Origin: Halotia wernerae
Lineage (GTDB): Bacteria > Cyanobacteriota > Cyanobacteriia > Cyanobacteriales > Nostocaceae
Assembly (NCBI GenBank): GCA_034931985.1
Contig: JAYGHB010000002.1
Coordinates: 62,001 to 126,000, forward strand
Reading direction: 5' to 3'
DNA: 64,000 nt
Part shown: in pieces, positions 33,271 through 42,193 of the stretch
How the letters are laid out: each line of letters opens with the position of its first letter
Position numbering within the stretch: the first letter of the stretch is position 1
Translations under genes and position numbers: made by a program
The notes under the pieces: model-generated
What the model was told of the DNA's origin: nothing
Database searches by the model: none
Seen by the model: the letters and a program-made list of their open reading frames with translations, nothing else

Positions 33271-34137
33271 GTGATCGTCGTCTTCGGATCGATCAATATC
33301 GATTTCCTGCTACGCGTCGCGCGTCTGCCGGACGAAGGCGAAACCGTCGCGGGCCAGGATGTCGCCTTGGCGCCGGGCGGGAAGGGGGCCAACCAAGCGC
33401 TCGCCGCGCGCAAGGCGGGGGCGGCGGTGAAGCTCGTCGGCGCGGTCGGTAACGACGCCTTCGCGGATTTGGCGCTCGCCAATCTCGTCGCCTCGGGCGT
33501 CGATCTGTCGGTCTTGCGCCGCGCCAAGCGCCCGACGGGGGCGGCGTTCATCACCATCGACGATGCCGGGCGCAACAATATCGTTCTGTCGCCGGGCGCG
33601 AATCAAGACGTGCGCGCCGCCGATTTCGCGCCCGTCGCGGGCGGCATTCTGCTGGTGCAGCGCGAATTGCCCGAAGGCGAAACGCTGGCGGCGTTGCGCA
33701 AAGCGAAGGATGCGGGCATGACGACGATCGTCAACGCCGCTCCGTCGTCCGGGTTTGCGGCGGAAATGCGCGATCTCGCCGATATCGTCATCGCCAACGA
33801 ACATGAAATCGCCGACGTCGCGGGCCGCGTCGATGCGCCCGAAGCGCTCGCCGTCGATCTCGCCAAGACCGGCAAGACGATTGTGCTCACCCTGGGGGCT
33901 GAAGGCGCACTCGCCGCCAAGGGCGGTCAGGTGTGGCGTGCACCCGCCAGCAAGGTGAACGTCGTCGACACGACAGGTGCTGGCGACACGTTCTGCGGCG
34001 CCTTCGCCGCCGCCTTGGCCGAAGGCAAGGATATCGGCGCGGCTTTGGCCTTCGCCGCCGCCGCCGGATCGCTCGCCTGCACGGGGCTTGGCGCGCAGAG
34101 CGCCACGCCCGATCGGGCCGCTATTTTGAAAGCGTGA
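33271..34137 (+). CDS. Ribokinase-family (PfkB) carbohydrate kinase
   Basis: A 288-residue PfkB kinase. The N-terminal GGKGANQA motif and the C-terminal catalytic loop TTGAGDTFCGAF (Asp as base) are intact. RbsK-like proteins phosphorylate ribose, deoxyribose or nucleosides with ATP; the substrate here is unknown. It starts with GTG, four bases after the racemase-like gene. Its last 17 bases overlap the convergent gene. Confidence 0.88.
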   Translation: MIVVFGSINIDFLLRVARLPDEGETVAGQDVALAPGGKGANQALAARKAGAAVKLVGAVGNDAFADLALANLVASGVDLSVLRRAKRPTGAAFITIDDAGRNNIVLSPGANQDVRAADFAPVAGGILLVQRELPEGETLAALRKAKDAGMTTIVNAAPSSGFAAEMRDLADIVIANEHEIADVAGRVDAPEALAVDLAKTGKTIVLTLGAEGALAAKGGQVWRAPASKVNVVDTTGAGDTFCGAFAAALAEGKDIGAALAFAAAAGSLACTGLGAQSATPDRAAILKA

Positions 34138-34798
34138 TCTGGTGGCGATAGATGCCGGCCGGCGCGGCGCCGACGGCACCCAGTTTCGCCAGCGTGGCGG
34201 GCGATAGGATTTCGCGCACGGTCTTGGCGAAATCGGGGATGTCGCCCCAGCCTTCGACCAGCAGCGCCACGCGCGGGCGCGCGTTCGACGTGCCGCGCGC
34301 TTTCTCCTCCGCATTTACTTCGCCGCTCGCCGCTTCGTCGGCGACGATGGCCGCAAGCGACGCGATCCCGGGTGTCGCCATCAATTTGTCGAACAAGGGG
34401 GCAAGTGCCGCGACATGCGCCGCCTCGCCGCCCGGCCCCGTGTTGTAGCGCAGCGTCGCCAGCAAGCCGCCATCGGCCGCCCCGCGATTGACCGCCACGT
34501 TGCACAGCGAGCGCGCGACATTGCGGAAATGCTGCACGGCCTTCAGCGTCCAGGGTGTCGGCGAATTCAACCGCGCGCGATAATCGGGCCCCGCAACCAC
34601 GCCCGCATCGCGCGTTTCGTAGATGTTGAAAAAGCCGAGATCGGCGTCGAGCGCCGCGTATCGCCGGCCGCGCACGAAGCCCGGGATCGCGACGCGCTCT
34701 GGCATGTGCTCGCCGCCATGCCAAGCGTAGAAATCCGCGAGGCCGTCGGGAACGATATCGTGCCAGATCGCGACCGCGCCGTTACCCTGGAGGCTCAT
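34121..34798 (-). CDS. Dimeric alpha/beta-barrel (EthD-like) protein, unknown function
   Basis: A 225-residue protein with an N-terminal AWHGGEHMPERVAIPGF stretch, reminiscent of EthD/DUF4286-type ferredoxin-like domains in which a His-Glu-His cluster lies at the mouth of the barrel. A second half-repeat appears after residue 110. No catalytic assignment is possible. It is coupled to the DapA-like gene upstream by a four-base overlap and is the last gene of the IclR-headed operon, so it may act on the lyase product. Confidence 0.6.
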   Translation of the reverse strand: MSLQGNGAVAIWHDIVPDGLADFYAWHGGEHMPERVAIPGFVRGRRYAALDADLGFFNIYETRDAGVVAGPDYRARLNSPTPWTLKAVQHFRNVARSLCNVAVNRGAADGGLLATLRYNTGPGGEAAHVAALAPLFDKLMATPGIASLAAIVADEAASGEVNAEEKARGTSNARPRVALLVEGWGDIPDFAKTVREILSPATLAKLGAVGAAPAGIYRHQITLSK

Positions 34799-35718
34799 CC
34801 GATCAATCCTTGTTGGCGGCACAAAGCCGCAATTTCGGCGCGCTCGGCGTCGGAGATGCCAAGCTGCGGTTCGCGCACGGCCGCACTGGGGAAGATGCCC
34901 TGCAAGCGCAGCACTTCCTTCATGCGCGGGCGGAAATCGCGGATCGGGGCGCGCCAGCAATAGCGCGCGATCGGGCCAAGCTTGTCCCAGATCGCTTGCG
35001 CTTTGGTCAGATCGCGGTCGCGGCAGGCATGGATCATCGCTCGCAACTCGGCCGTCGCGGTCCCGGCGAAGCCGATCAAGGCGCCGTCGCAGCCCATCAA
35101 CTGCGCTTCGAAGATGAACGTGTCGCTGCCGGTCAGAACGCCGATCGGGTGTTGCAACCGCTTCACCGCTTCGACCGCTTGGATCGTTTGCGTCGCATCG
35201 AAGGAGGATTCCTTCATCGCGATCAATTGCGGGATCTCCGCCATCGCTTGAAGAATATCCGGCGTGTAATCCGGCCCCCAGCCTTTGGGGAATTGGAAGC
35301 AAATGATCGGCAGGCCCGCCGCTTCGGCGATCGCGCGGTGATAGCGCACGATCATGTCGGCCGGGACCGGCGCCCCCGAGAATGTCGGGAAGGCCGGGAA
35401 AACGGCGAAACCCTCGGCGCCGCACTTGGCGAGTTTCTCGGCCTTCGCGGCCGCCGCCTTGGTCGATCCGCCGCCGGCCCCCGACAGGAACGGCACGCGC
35501 TTGGCGATGGCGCGCGAACACACGCGCGCGACTTCGTAGATTTCGTCGTCGTCGAGCGAGACGACTTCGGACGCGTCCATGTTCATGACGATAGCGTCGG
35601 GCTTCTGGCCCGCGATCCAATCCATGTAGCGTTCGAGCGTCGCCCAATCGATCGACTGGTCGTCTTTCATCGGCAGGAAGGGTGCGGCGATCAGGCCGGA
35701 GAAGGGCCGGGGGAGCAT
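34795..35718 (-). CDS. Dihydrodipicolinate synthase family aldolase/lyase
   Basis: A 307-residue TIM-barrel protein of the DapA/NAL superfamily. The Schiff-base Lys is present at Lys169 (LIAMKESSFD). The catalytic Tyr of the usual YNxP motif is replaced: residues 141-144 read FQFP. That, and the ABC-transporter context, argue against lysine biosynthesis and for a catabolic 2-keto-acid lyase or dehydratase with altered proton relay. It lies ten bases after the ATPase gene. Confidence 0.85.
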   Translation of the reverse strand: MLPRPFSGLIAAPFLPMKDDQSIDWATLERYMDWIAGQKPDAIVMNMDASEVVSLDDDEIYEVARVCSRAIAKRVPFLSGAGGGSTKAAAAKAEKLAKCGAEGFAVFPAFPTFSGAPVPADMIVRYHRAIAEAAGLPIICFQFPKGWGPDYTPDILQAMAEIPQLIAMKESSFDATQTIQAVEAVKRLQHPIGVLTGSDTFIFEAQLMGCDGALIGFAGTATAELRAMIHACRDRDLTKAQAIWDKLGPIARYCWRAPIRDFRPRMKEVLRLQGIFPSAAVREPQLGISDAERAEIAALCRQQGLIG

Positions 35719-35728
35719 GATGCGGGCC

Positions 35729-36523
35729 TCAATATTGGATGACGCCGCGGCGCATGAAGCACTCGGTGATCTCTTCGCAGTATTCCGAGTACTTCGCGCT
35801 GGCGATGATTTCCTTGTTGCGGGGGCGCGGCAGGTCGATATCGATGATCCGATCGATCTTGCCGGGGCGCGGCGTCATGACGATCACGCGATCGGCCAGC
35901 GCCACGGCCTCGGAAATGCCGTGCGTCACGAACAGCGTCGTATGGCGCCGGTCGAGCCATAGTTTTTCAAGGTCGATACGCATCTGTTCGCGCGTCAACG
36001 CGTCCAGCGCGCCGAAGGGCTCGTCCATCAGCAGCAGCGGCGGATCGTGGATCAAGCCGCGCACGATGGCGCAACGCTGGCGCATGCCGCCCGACAATTC
36101 GCGCGGCATGCGGTCGGTGAAGTCGCCAAGGCCCACTTTGCCGAGCAGCCGGAGCGCTTCGTCGCGATACTTCGCGGGGTCGAGATCGCGCAGTTCGAGC
36201 TGAACCAGCACGTTGTCGAGCACGTTGCGCCAGTCGAGCAGCACGGGCGATTGGAAAACGATGCCGATTTCGGTCTGCGGGCCGGTCACGTCGCGCCCCG
36301 CCACCTTCACGTTGCCCGAACTGTTGCGCAGCAGCCCGGCGACGATGCGCAGCAACGTGCTTTTGCCGCAGCCCGAAGGCCCGACGATCGCGACGAACTC
36401 GCCCGCCGCGATCGTCAGGTCGATATGTTCGATCGCGTGCGTGACCATGTCTGCGCGCCGGAAGACATGCGCCACGCCCGCGATATCGACGGACGAACCT
36501 ACCTTGTCGTGATCGTTACGCAC
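35729..36523 (-). CDS. ABC transporter ATP-binding protein (SsuB/TauB type)
   Basis: A 264-residue ATPase with Walker A GPSGCGKST (48-56), signature LSGGMRQR, Walker B LLLMDEPFGALD and the switch His in FVTHGISEA. It belongs to the nitrate/sulfonate/taurine importer group. It starts with GTG, overlapping the binding-protein gene by eight bases. A tail of about 40 residues with two Cys follows the ATPase core. Confidence 0.9.
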   Translation of the reverse strand: MRNDHDKVGSSVDIAGVAHVFRRADMVTHAIEHIDLTIAAGEFVAIVGPSGCGKSTLLRIVAGLLRNSSGNVKVAGRDVTGPQTEIGIVFQSPVLLDWRNVLDNVLVQLELRDLDPAKYRDEALRLLGKVGLGDFTDRMPRELSGGMRQRCAIVRGLIHDPPLLLMDEPFGALDALTREQMRIDLEKLWLDRRHTTLFVTHGISEAVALADRVIVMTPRPGKIDRIIDIDLPRPRNKEIIASAKYSEYCEEITECFMRRGVIQY

Positions 36524-37502
36524 TCGGGATGAACTCGTTGGTGTGGAACGTGGTCCAGGGCTGGTTCGTCTGCAGCTCGCGATACTGCTTCAGCAGGTCG
36601 ATCGTCTGTTCCCAATCCTTCTGCGCGCCGAAACCGATGCGGCCCTTCGAATTCGCCGAATCGAGCAGTTCGAAGTCGACGAGCATCTGGTCGAGCGTCG
36701 AGGCGGCATTGAGGTCGGGCTTGACCTTCAATGCGGCTTCGACCGCGGCCTTCGGGTTCTTCTTCGACTCCTCCCACGAACGCACGCTGGCGCGCACGAA
36801 ACGGCGGACCATGTCGGGCTTGTCGCGGATCGTCGAAAGCTGCGTGAGGATCGTCATGCCGACGATGTTGGCGCCGTGGTCGGCATAGCGCAGCGCGTGC
36901 GGCTCGTGCCCTTGGTACTTGATCAGGAAGTATTGATCGTCGGCGCCGCCGAGCAGCGCGTCGGCGCGTTTTTCCAGCACCGCCGCGACCTTGGCCGCCG
37001 GATCGACCTGGACGAAGCGGATCTTGCTCATATCCAGCTTGTTGTGCGCGGCGAGCGCGCGGAACAATTGGCCCAGCGGATCGCCCGGCGATACGGCCAG
37101 CGATTTGCCTTCCAGATCCTGCGGTTTGCGGATTCCGGCCGAGGCGAGCGACACGACCGAGAAGCCGGTCGAGTTGAGCAGCGACATGACCGACTTGATT
37201 TCCGCCCCGCGCGCGGCGAGGCCGATCAGGCTGGATGAATCAGCCATGCCGAACGTGTCGGAGCCGGCGGCGACGACCTGCACCGTGTTGGCCGAGCCGC
37301 GGCCTTCGTTCAGCGTGATGTCGATGCCCGCGTCGCGGAAGGCGCCGATGTCGCGGCCGTAATAGAACGGCACGTGCAGACCGCCGAGATACCAGTTGAA
37401 GCGCAGCGATACGGCGTCGCGCGCTTGCGCGATGGCCGGCGCGTAGGCGGCGGCGGCGAGGGCGAGGGCCCCCATGCCGAATTTGCGGCGTGTGATCTTC
37501 AT
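36516..37502 (-). CDS. ABC transporter substrate-binding protein (NMT1/THI5-like)
   Basis: A 328-residue periplasmic protein. The N-terminus has a twin-arginine-type signal (TRRKFGMGALALAAAAYAPAIAQA). The mature part begins VSLRFNWYLGGLHVPFYYGRDIGAF, typical of NMT1-like binding proteins for sulfonates, pyrimidines or small acids. The ATG at 37502 follows AAGGGAG. The ligand is unknown; the co-transcribed DapA-like enzyme suggests a keto-acid or amino-acid-related compound. Confidence 0.9.
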   Translation of the reverse strand: MKITRRKFGMGALALAAAAYAPAIAQARDAVSLRFNWYLGGLHVPFYYGRDIGAFRDAGIDITLNEGRGSANTVQVVAAGSDTFGMADSSSLIGLAARGAEIKSVMSLLNSTGFSVVSLASAGIRKPQDLEGKSLAVSPGDPLGQLFRALAAHNKLDMSKIRFVQVDPAAKVAAVLEKRADALLGGADDQYFLIKYQGHEPHALRYADHGANIVGMTILTQLSTIRDKPDMVRRFVRASVRSWEESKKNPKAAVEAALKVKPDLNAASTLDQMLVDFELLDSANSKGRIGFGAQKDWEQTIDLLKQYRELQTNQPWTTFHTNEFIPSA

Positions 37503-37552
37503 GGCGTTGTCTCCCTTTTGTTTTGTTCGTTGGTTTTGGCCGTTGTTTTCGT

Positions 37553-38341
37553 TCAAGCGCCGGTCACGCCCGCGGGCCGTTGCGAGACGTGCCAGGGGAT
37601 AGTGAGCCGTTCGATCAATTCGACGGCGTAGTAAACGGCGAGGCCGATGACGCTGAGGATGATGATGATCGCGAAGACCATCGCCGTTTCGAACTGCCCG
37701 TTATACTGGAGCAGCAGATAGCCGAGGCCCCGGTCGGCGGCGACGAATTCGGCGACGATCGCCGCCGTGGCCGACAACGCGGCGCCCACCTTCAAGCCGG
37801 TGAAGATGTCGGGCAACGCCTGCGGCAATTGGATCGTGCGGAACAGCTTCCATTCCGACGCCCCCGTGGTGCTTGCGAAATCGGCGATTTCCGGATCGAC
37901 CGACTTGAAGCCCGCCACACTCGCCACCACGATCGGGAAGAAGCACAGCAGGAAAACGATGATCACCTTCGGCGCGAAGCCGAATCCGAGCCAAATGATG
38001 AACAGGGGTGCTATCGCGATCTTCGGGATGATCTGCAGGAAGACCACGACCGGATAGATCGATTGCTCGACGAAGCGGCTGCGCGCGACGACCAATGCCA
38101 GCGGCACGCTGACGACGATCGACAGCAGATAGCCCGCGAGCAATTGGCGCGACGTGACATAGGCCGCGTCCATCACGGCGGGCGCACGCTTCAGGAATTC
38201 GACCCAGACTCTCGTCGGCGGCGGTAGCAGATATTCCTTGATGCCGAAGAGCTTCACGCCGAATTCCCACAGCAGAAGCAGGATCGCGAAGACGATCAGG
38301 GGGCCCGCGCGCCGCTTCGTCCAATCGAGAAGGGCGGTCAT
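37553..38341 (-). CDS. ABC transporter permease (SsuC/TauC type)
   Basis: A 262-residue permease with six hydrophobic segments and the EAA loop FASTTGASEWKLFRTIQLPQALPDIFTGLK that contacts the ATPase. It overlaps the cupin gene by four bases and precedes the binding-protein gene by 50 bases. It forms the pore of the importer with the two neighbouring gene products. Confidence 0.92.
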   Translation of the reverse strand: MTALLDWTKRRAGPLIVFAILLLLWEFGVKLFGIKEYLLPPPTRVWVEFLKRAPAVMDAAYVTSRQLLAGYLLSIVVSVPLALVVARSRFVEQSIYPVVVFLQIIPKIAIAPLFIIWLGFGFAPKVIIVFLLCFFPIVVASVAGFKSVDPEIADFASTTGASEWKLFRTIQLPQALPDIFTGLKVGAALSATAAIVAEFVAADRGLGYLLLQYNGQFETAMVFAIIIILSVIGLAVYYAVELIERLTIPWHVSQRPAGVTGA

Positions 38342-38790
38342 TGCGCCTCCGCTTTCGGCAGGTCAAACGTGCCGAACTCGGCGGGTGTGTTGATCTCGAT
38401 GAGCTCGAGATCGTCCGAACGCGCCAGCACGTTATGCGCGACACCGGCGGGCTGCGACAGGCAATCGCCCGCGCGCACCGTGATCTTGCCGTCGCGGCCG
38501 CGATAGCCGAACTCGATCCAACCCCTCATTACGAACACGAAATGGCCGGTCATGTCGTGCCAATGCCAGCCGGTCTCTCCCGGAAACGGTTTGATCGCGC
38601 GTATGTGCTTCGCGCCGATCTTGCCGCCGCTGGCGGCGGCCAAGCCCAGATCGCGATATTCGACGTCGGCGCGCGGACCGTCGCGCGTGAAGGGCGCGTC
38701 GGCGGAAACAAGGGCGAGTTTGCTCAACGCCTCGGCGAAGGGCAGCGGACCGGCATAGGCCGGCCCCGTGGCGGGGGCGTCAGACGGCAT
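38338..38790 (-). CDS. Cupin-domain protein
   Basis: A 150-residue protein with a single cupin fold at residues 55-145. The first motif GWHWHDMTGHFVFVMRGWIEF and the second motif PAGVAHNVLA carry the usual metal-binding His residues. Function unknown: either a small dioxygenase/isomerase or a ligand sensor. The ATG at 38790 follows GGAG. It overlaps the IclR gene by 11 bases and the permease gene by four. Confidence 0.82.
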   Translation of the reverse strand: MPSDAPATGPAYAGPLPFAEALSKLALVSADAPFTRDGPRADVEYRDLGLAAASGGKIGAKHIRAIKPFPGETGWHWHDMTGHFVFVMRGWIEFGYRGRDGKITVRAGDCLSQPAGVAHNVLARSDDLELIEINTPAEFGTFDLPKAEAQ

Positions 38791-39649
38791 CGGCAAGCTC
38801 CGGCGGCAGGGCGGCGGGCGAGCGGCCGACAAGGCCGGCGCGCAAGGGCCAGATGGCGGAAAGTTCTTGGGCGGCGGCGGCGAGGGTGCGCGCGAATTCG
38901 GCGCGCCGCTCGGCCGGGAAGCGGCTGATGGGGCCGGCGAGGCTCAACGTGCCCGCGACCGGCGCATCCGGTTGCGGCGAGACGCGGTAGGTGACGGCAA
39001 CGGCGGCCGTGCCCAGCTCCGCCTCCTCCAACGCCAGGCCGTAGCCGCGCGCGCGGGTTTCGCGCAGCTTCGCTTTGAGGGCGTCGACCGTGCGCACGAC
39101 ATGGGGGCCGAACAGCGCGGCGCGCGGGAAACCGGCGGCGGTGACGATGCGGACCGCGTCCTTCTCCGGCAGCGTCGACAGCCACGCCGCCCCCACGGCG
39201 GTCGGGTGCAGAGCGGCGAGGAACCCGGTATCGGGGTCGTAGCGCAACCCATGGCGCGCACCCTGGGCCTTCGCGACCCAGATCAAGCGTTCGTTATCGA
39301 CGATGGTGAGGCGCGCAAGCTCGCCGCTGTCGCGCGCGAGTTTGTCGAGGATGGGTTGCGCCACGTCGTTGATGCCCAACCCCGCATATTGGCGCAGTCC
39401 CATCAGGCCGAGCTTCATCGTCAATGCGTAGTCGGCGGTGTTCGCGTGCTGCTGGACGAAGCCTTTTTCGATCAGCATCGCCAGCAGCCGATGGACCGCG
39501 CTTTTGGGCAGTTTCAAACGCTCGCCGATATCGGTGATCGACAAGCCGGCGGAATTGGCCGCCAGCAATTCGAGAATATCGAGCGTACGGCGCGCGGCGG
39601 ATTTGCCGCCGGCCGTCTTGTCGCCCTCCGTTTTGCGTGCGCGCGCCAA
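38780..39649 (-). CDS. IclR-family transcriptional regulator
   Basis: A 289-residue regulator. The N-terminal winged helix (residues 20-85, with LSITDIGERLKLPKSAVHRLLAML) is followed by the IclR effector domain. IclR proteins often sense the substrate of the adjacent catabolic operon. It starts with TTG at 39649 and is the first gene of the cupin-permease-binding protein-ATPase-DapA-like-EthD-like operon, so it is likely autoregulated with it. Confidence 0.92.
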   Translation of the reverse strand: MARARKTEGDKTAGGKSAARRTLDILELLAANSAGLSITDIGERLKLPKSAVHRLLAMLIEKGFVQQHANTADYALTMKLGLMGLRQYAGLGINDVAQPILDKLARDSGELARLTIVDNERLIWVAKAQGARHGLRYDPDTGFLAALHPTAVGAAWLSTLPEKDAVRIVTAAGFPRAALFGPHVVRTVDALKAKLRETRARGYGLALEEAELGTAAVAVTYRVSPQPDAPVAGTLSLAGPISRFPAERRAEFARTLAAAAQELSAIWPLRAGLVGRSPAALPPELADAV

Positions 39650-39771
39650 AAGCTTTCCCCGTGCCGCTTCCGTTATAAATCGGAACGTGGTTCCAGTTTG
39701 TGCAGGACCGGAATTGGAGTCAAGCCGGACTCTTGCGCCGGGGATGCGTTTTGTACGCCGTTCGGGGTAGA

Positions 39772-40551
39772 ATGATCCGCATGCGCCCCCTCCGCATTCT
39801 CCGTACCGTTTTGCTCGTTTTGGCTGTGCTTCTCGCCGGACCCGGGATCACCGCACTGTCGCGCGCGTCCGACAACAACGATTGGCGGCGCGCAAGCCGC
39901 GAAGCGATGGGCTTGGCGCCCGATCCCGCCGTGGCACGCCAGGCGATGATCCGCGTCTATGGCGCGCGCACGCGCGGCTGGCGCGGGGCGTTCGGCGTCC
40001 ATACCTGGGTCGCGATGAAGCCCGAAAACGCGGCGGCGTGGACGACCTACGAGATCGTCGGCTGGCGCTCGCGTTGGGGCGGCGACGGGCTGGCGGTGTC
40101 GCAAGGTGCCCCTGACCGGCGCTGGTTCGGCGCCGAGCCCGAGCTTTACGCGCATCTCGAAGGACCGGGCACGCAGGAAGCGATCCAGCGCGCGGTCGCG
40201 GCGGCCGAGGCCTATCCCTATCGCAACGAATACGGCCTGTGGCCGGGGCCGAATTCGAATACCTTCACCGCGATGGTCGCGCGCGCCGTGCCCGAGCTGC
40301 GCCTCGATCTGCCGCCCACGGCGATCGGCAAGGATTATCTCGGCGGCATGACGCTTGCGGCGCCGGCGCTGTCGGGAACGGGCGTGCAATTCTCGCTGTT
40401 CGGCTTGCTCGGCCTCGTCGTCGCGGCCGAAGAAGGCGTCGAGTTCAACGTTGCGGGCTTGACCTTCGGCATCGATCCGCTGGGCCTGGGCGTCAAGCTC
40501 CCGGGTATTGGCCGCATCGGGCCCGCGCAGGATCCCGCGCGGAATTTCTAG
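39772..40551 (+). CDS. DUF3750 family protein
   Basis: A 259-residue protein with an N-terminal hydrophobic helix (residues 8-27), probably a signal or anchor. The body matches DUF3750: GARTRGWRGAFGVHTWVAMKP and YRNEYGLWPGPNSNTF, with a glycine-rich C-terminus. Function is unknown; the conserved His and Asn residues suggest an enzymatic or hydrolase-like role but this is not established. The ATG at 39772 follows GGGGTAG; 39781 is an alternative start. It ends three bases before the convergent ATPase gene. Confidence 0.8.
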   Translation: MIRMRPLRILRTVLLVLAVLLAGPGITALSRASDNNDWRRASREAMGLAPDPAVARQAMIRVYGARTRGWRGAFGVHTWVAMKPENAAAWTTYEIVGWRSRWGGDGLAVSQGAPDRRWFGAEPELYAHLEGPGTQEAIQRAVAAAEAYPYRNEYGLWPGPNSNTFTAMVARAVPELRLDLPPTAIGKDYLGGMTLAAPALSGTGVQFSLFGLLGLVVAAEEGVEFNVAGLTFGIDPLGLGVKLPGIGRIGPAQDPARNF

Positions 40552-40554
40552 CTT

Positions 40555-41376
40555 TCAGTGTTCCTCGACGCCCGCCGGATTGGCGGCCATGGCGTCGTCG
40601 AGCAGTTCCGACACACGCCGGCAGGCATCGTTGTAGGGCTGCGAGGTTCGGAACGCGGTGCCGCGCGGATAGCCCGCATCGACGCCAAGCTCGCCGACGA
40701 TGCGCCCCGGACGCGCCGCCATCACCACGATGCGCGTCGAAAGATAGACGCTTTCGTAGACCGAGTGGGTGACGAACACGACGGTCCAGCGCTGCTTGTT
40801 CCAAAGCTCCAGCAGATCGTTGTTGAGCTTGAAGCGCGTGATTTCGTCCAGCGCCGCGAACGGCTCGTCCATCAGCAGCACTTTGGGCCGCATGACGAGC
40901 GCGCGCGCGATCGACACGCGCATCTTCATGCCGCCCGACAATTCGCGCGGGTAGGACTTCGCGAAACGTTCCAGCCCGACCATCTTCAGCGCTTCGGCGA
41001 CGCGATCGGGCACTTCGCCTTTCGGCCGGTCCTTCAGCGTGAAGGGCAAGGCGACGTTGTCGAAGACCGTCGCCCAGGGCATCAGCGTCGGCTCCTGGAA
41101 CACGAAGCCGATCTCGCGCTCGGGCTTGCCCGAGGAATCGTACATCGCCGTCGGCCATTCGATTTCGCCTTCGCTGGCTTCGCCCAACCCCGCGATCATG
41201 CGTAGCGCCGTCGACTTGCCGCAGCCCGAAGGCCCCAGCAAGGAGATGAACTCGCCCGGATGGATATCGAGATCGAGGCCGCGGATCGCTTCGGTCCCGT
41301 TGGAGAAAACCTTGCGAATGCCTTTGAGGCGCACGAGCGGGCGGGCGGGAATGGGCGAACCGTCGGCCATGGTCAT
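40555..41376 (-). CDS. ABC transporter ATP-binding protein (SsuB/TauB type)
   Basis: A 273-residue ATPase with Walker A GPSGCGKST (48-56), signature LSGGMKMR, Walker B LLMDEPFAALD and the H-loop FVTHSVYES. It serves the importer whose permease and binding protein are encoded at 42194-42994 and 45100-46077. The start overlaps the creatininase stop (ATGA). It is the last gene of this operon. Confidence 0.9.
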   Translation of the reverse strand: MTMADGSPIPARPLVRLKGIRKVFSNGTEAIRGLDLDIHPGEFISLLGPSGCGKSTALRMIAGLGEASEGEIEWPTAMYDSSGKPEREIGFVFQEPTLMPWATVFDNVALPFTLKDRPKGEVPDRVAEALKMVGLERFAKSYPRELSGGMKMRVSIARALVMRPKVLLMDEPFAALDEITRFKLNNDLLELWNKQRWTVVFVTHSVYESVYLSTRIVVMAARPGRIVGELGVDAGYPRGTAFRTSQPYNDACRRVSELLDDAMAANPAGVEEH

Positions 41377-42188
41377 GCGCCGTACTTCTTGAGGTTGGCG
41401 AGCGGATAGCGATGGACTTCCGCGAGCAGGCGATTGAAGCCGGCGGCGGCGTGATCGATGCACGCAAGCCCACGCGCCGCGTCGGCGTCCTTGGCGTTGC
41501 CGCAAGCGCCGGCGGGATTGAGGTCCTGGGTCTGCCAGCCGAAGCCGATGCGCCCTTCCGGCATCAGGAATTCGTATTCCTTCTCCATGGCCACGGAGAC
41601 CGAAACGAAATCGGCGGCGTGTTCCATCCGCACGAGGTCGGGACGGCTGGCGAGCATCATCGACGTTTCGACCGAGCCGCCATGGATGCCGTGGGTGAGT
41701 TCGAGTTCGGGGAACAACCCGTCGGGCACGCCGAAGGAGAATGTCGCGCAGGTGACGACGAACATGTCGAGCCGCACGCGCAGATCGCGCGCCACGATAT
41801 CCTGCACCTGCGGCTGGCCGCCATGCGAGTTGACGATGACGAGTTTGCGGATCCCGGCGCGGTGCACGCATTCGCCGAGTTCGGTCCACATCCGGATCAG
41901 CGTTTCGGCCGAAAACGATAATGTGCCCGGAAAGGCGAGATGCTCGTTCGATTTGCCGACCGGCATCGCGGGCAACACGGTCACCGGCAGATCGGCGGGC
42001 AGCGTTTCGACCGCGCGCGCGACGACGGCTTCGTTGAGGCACGCGTCGACATAGACCGGCAGATGCGGCCCGTGCTGTTCGATGGCCGCGACCGGCAGCA
42101 CCGCGATCGTATCCTTCGGCAGCCGCGCGAATTCGGCGGTCGTCATGTCGCGCCACCAGCGGCGCGGCAGTCGGGGGGGCGTCGTCAT
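41373..42188 (-). CDS. Creatininase-family amidohydrolase
   Basis: A 271-residue metal-dependent hydrolase. Metal ligands of the family are present: Glu37-x-His39 (AAIEQHGPHLP), Asp48, His122 (NSHGGQ) and a late Glu (GGSVETS, about 174). The family opens cyclic amides (creatinine) or hydrolyses formamides and related small amide bonds. Within an operon for uptake and Rieske oxidation it may open an oxidised ring or split an amide side chain. The substrate is unknown. Confidence 0.88.
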   Translation of the reverse strand: MTTPPRLPRRWWRDMTTAEFARLPKDTIAVLPVAAIEQHGPHLPVYVDACLNEAVVARAVETLPADLPVTVLPAMPVGKSNEHLAFPGTLSFSAETLIRMWTELGECVHRAGIRKLVIVNSHGGQPQVQDIVARDLRVRLDMFVVTCATFSFGVPDGLFPELELTHGIHGGSVETSMMLASRPDLVRMEHAADFVSVSVAMEKEYEFLMPEGRIGFGWQTQDLNPAGACGNAKDADAARGLACIDHAAAGFNRLLAEVHRYPLANLKKYGA

Positions 42189-42193
42189 GTCGA

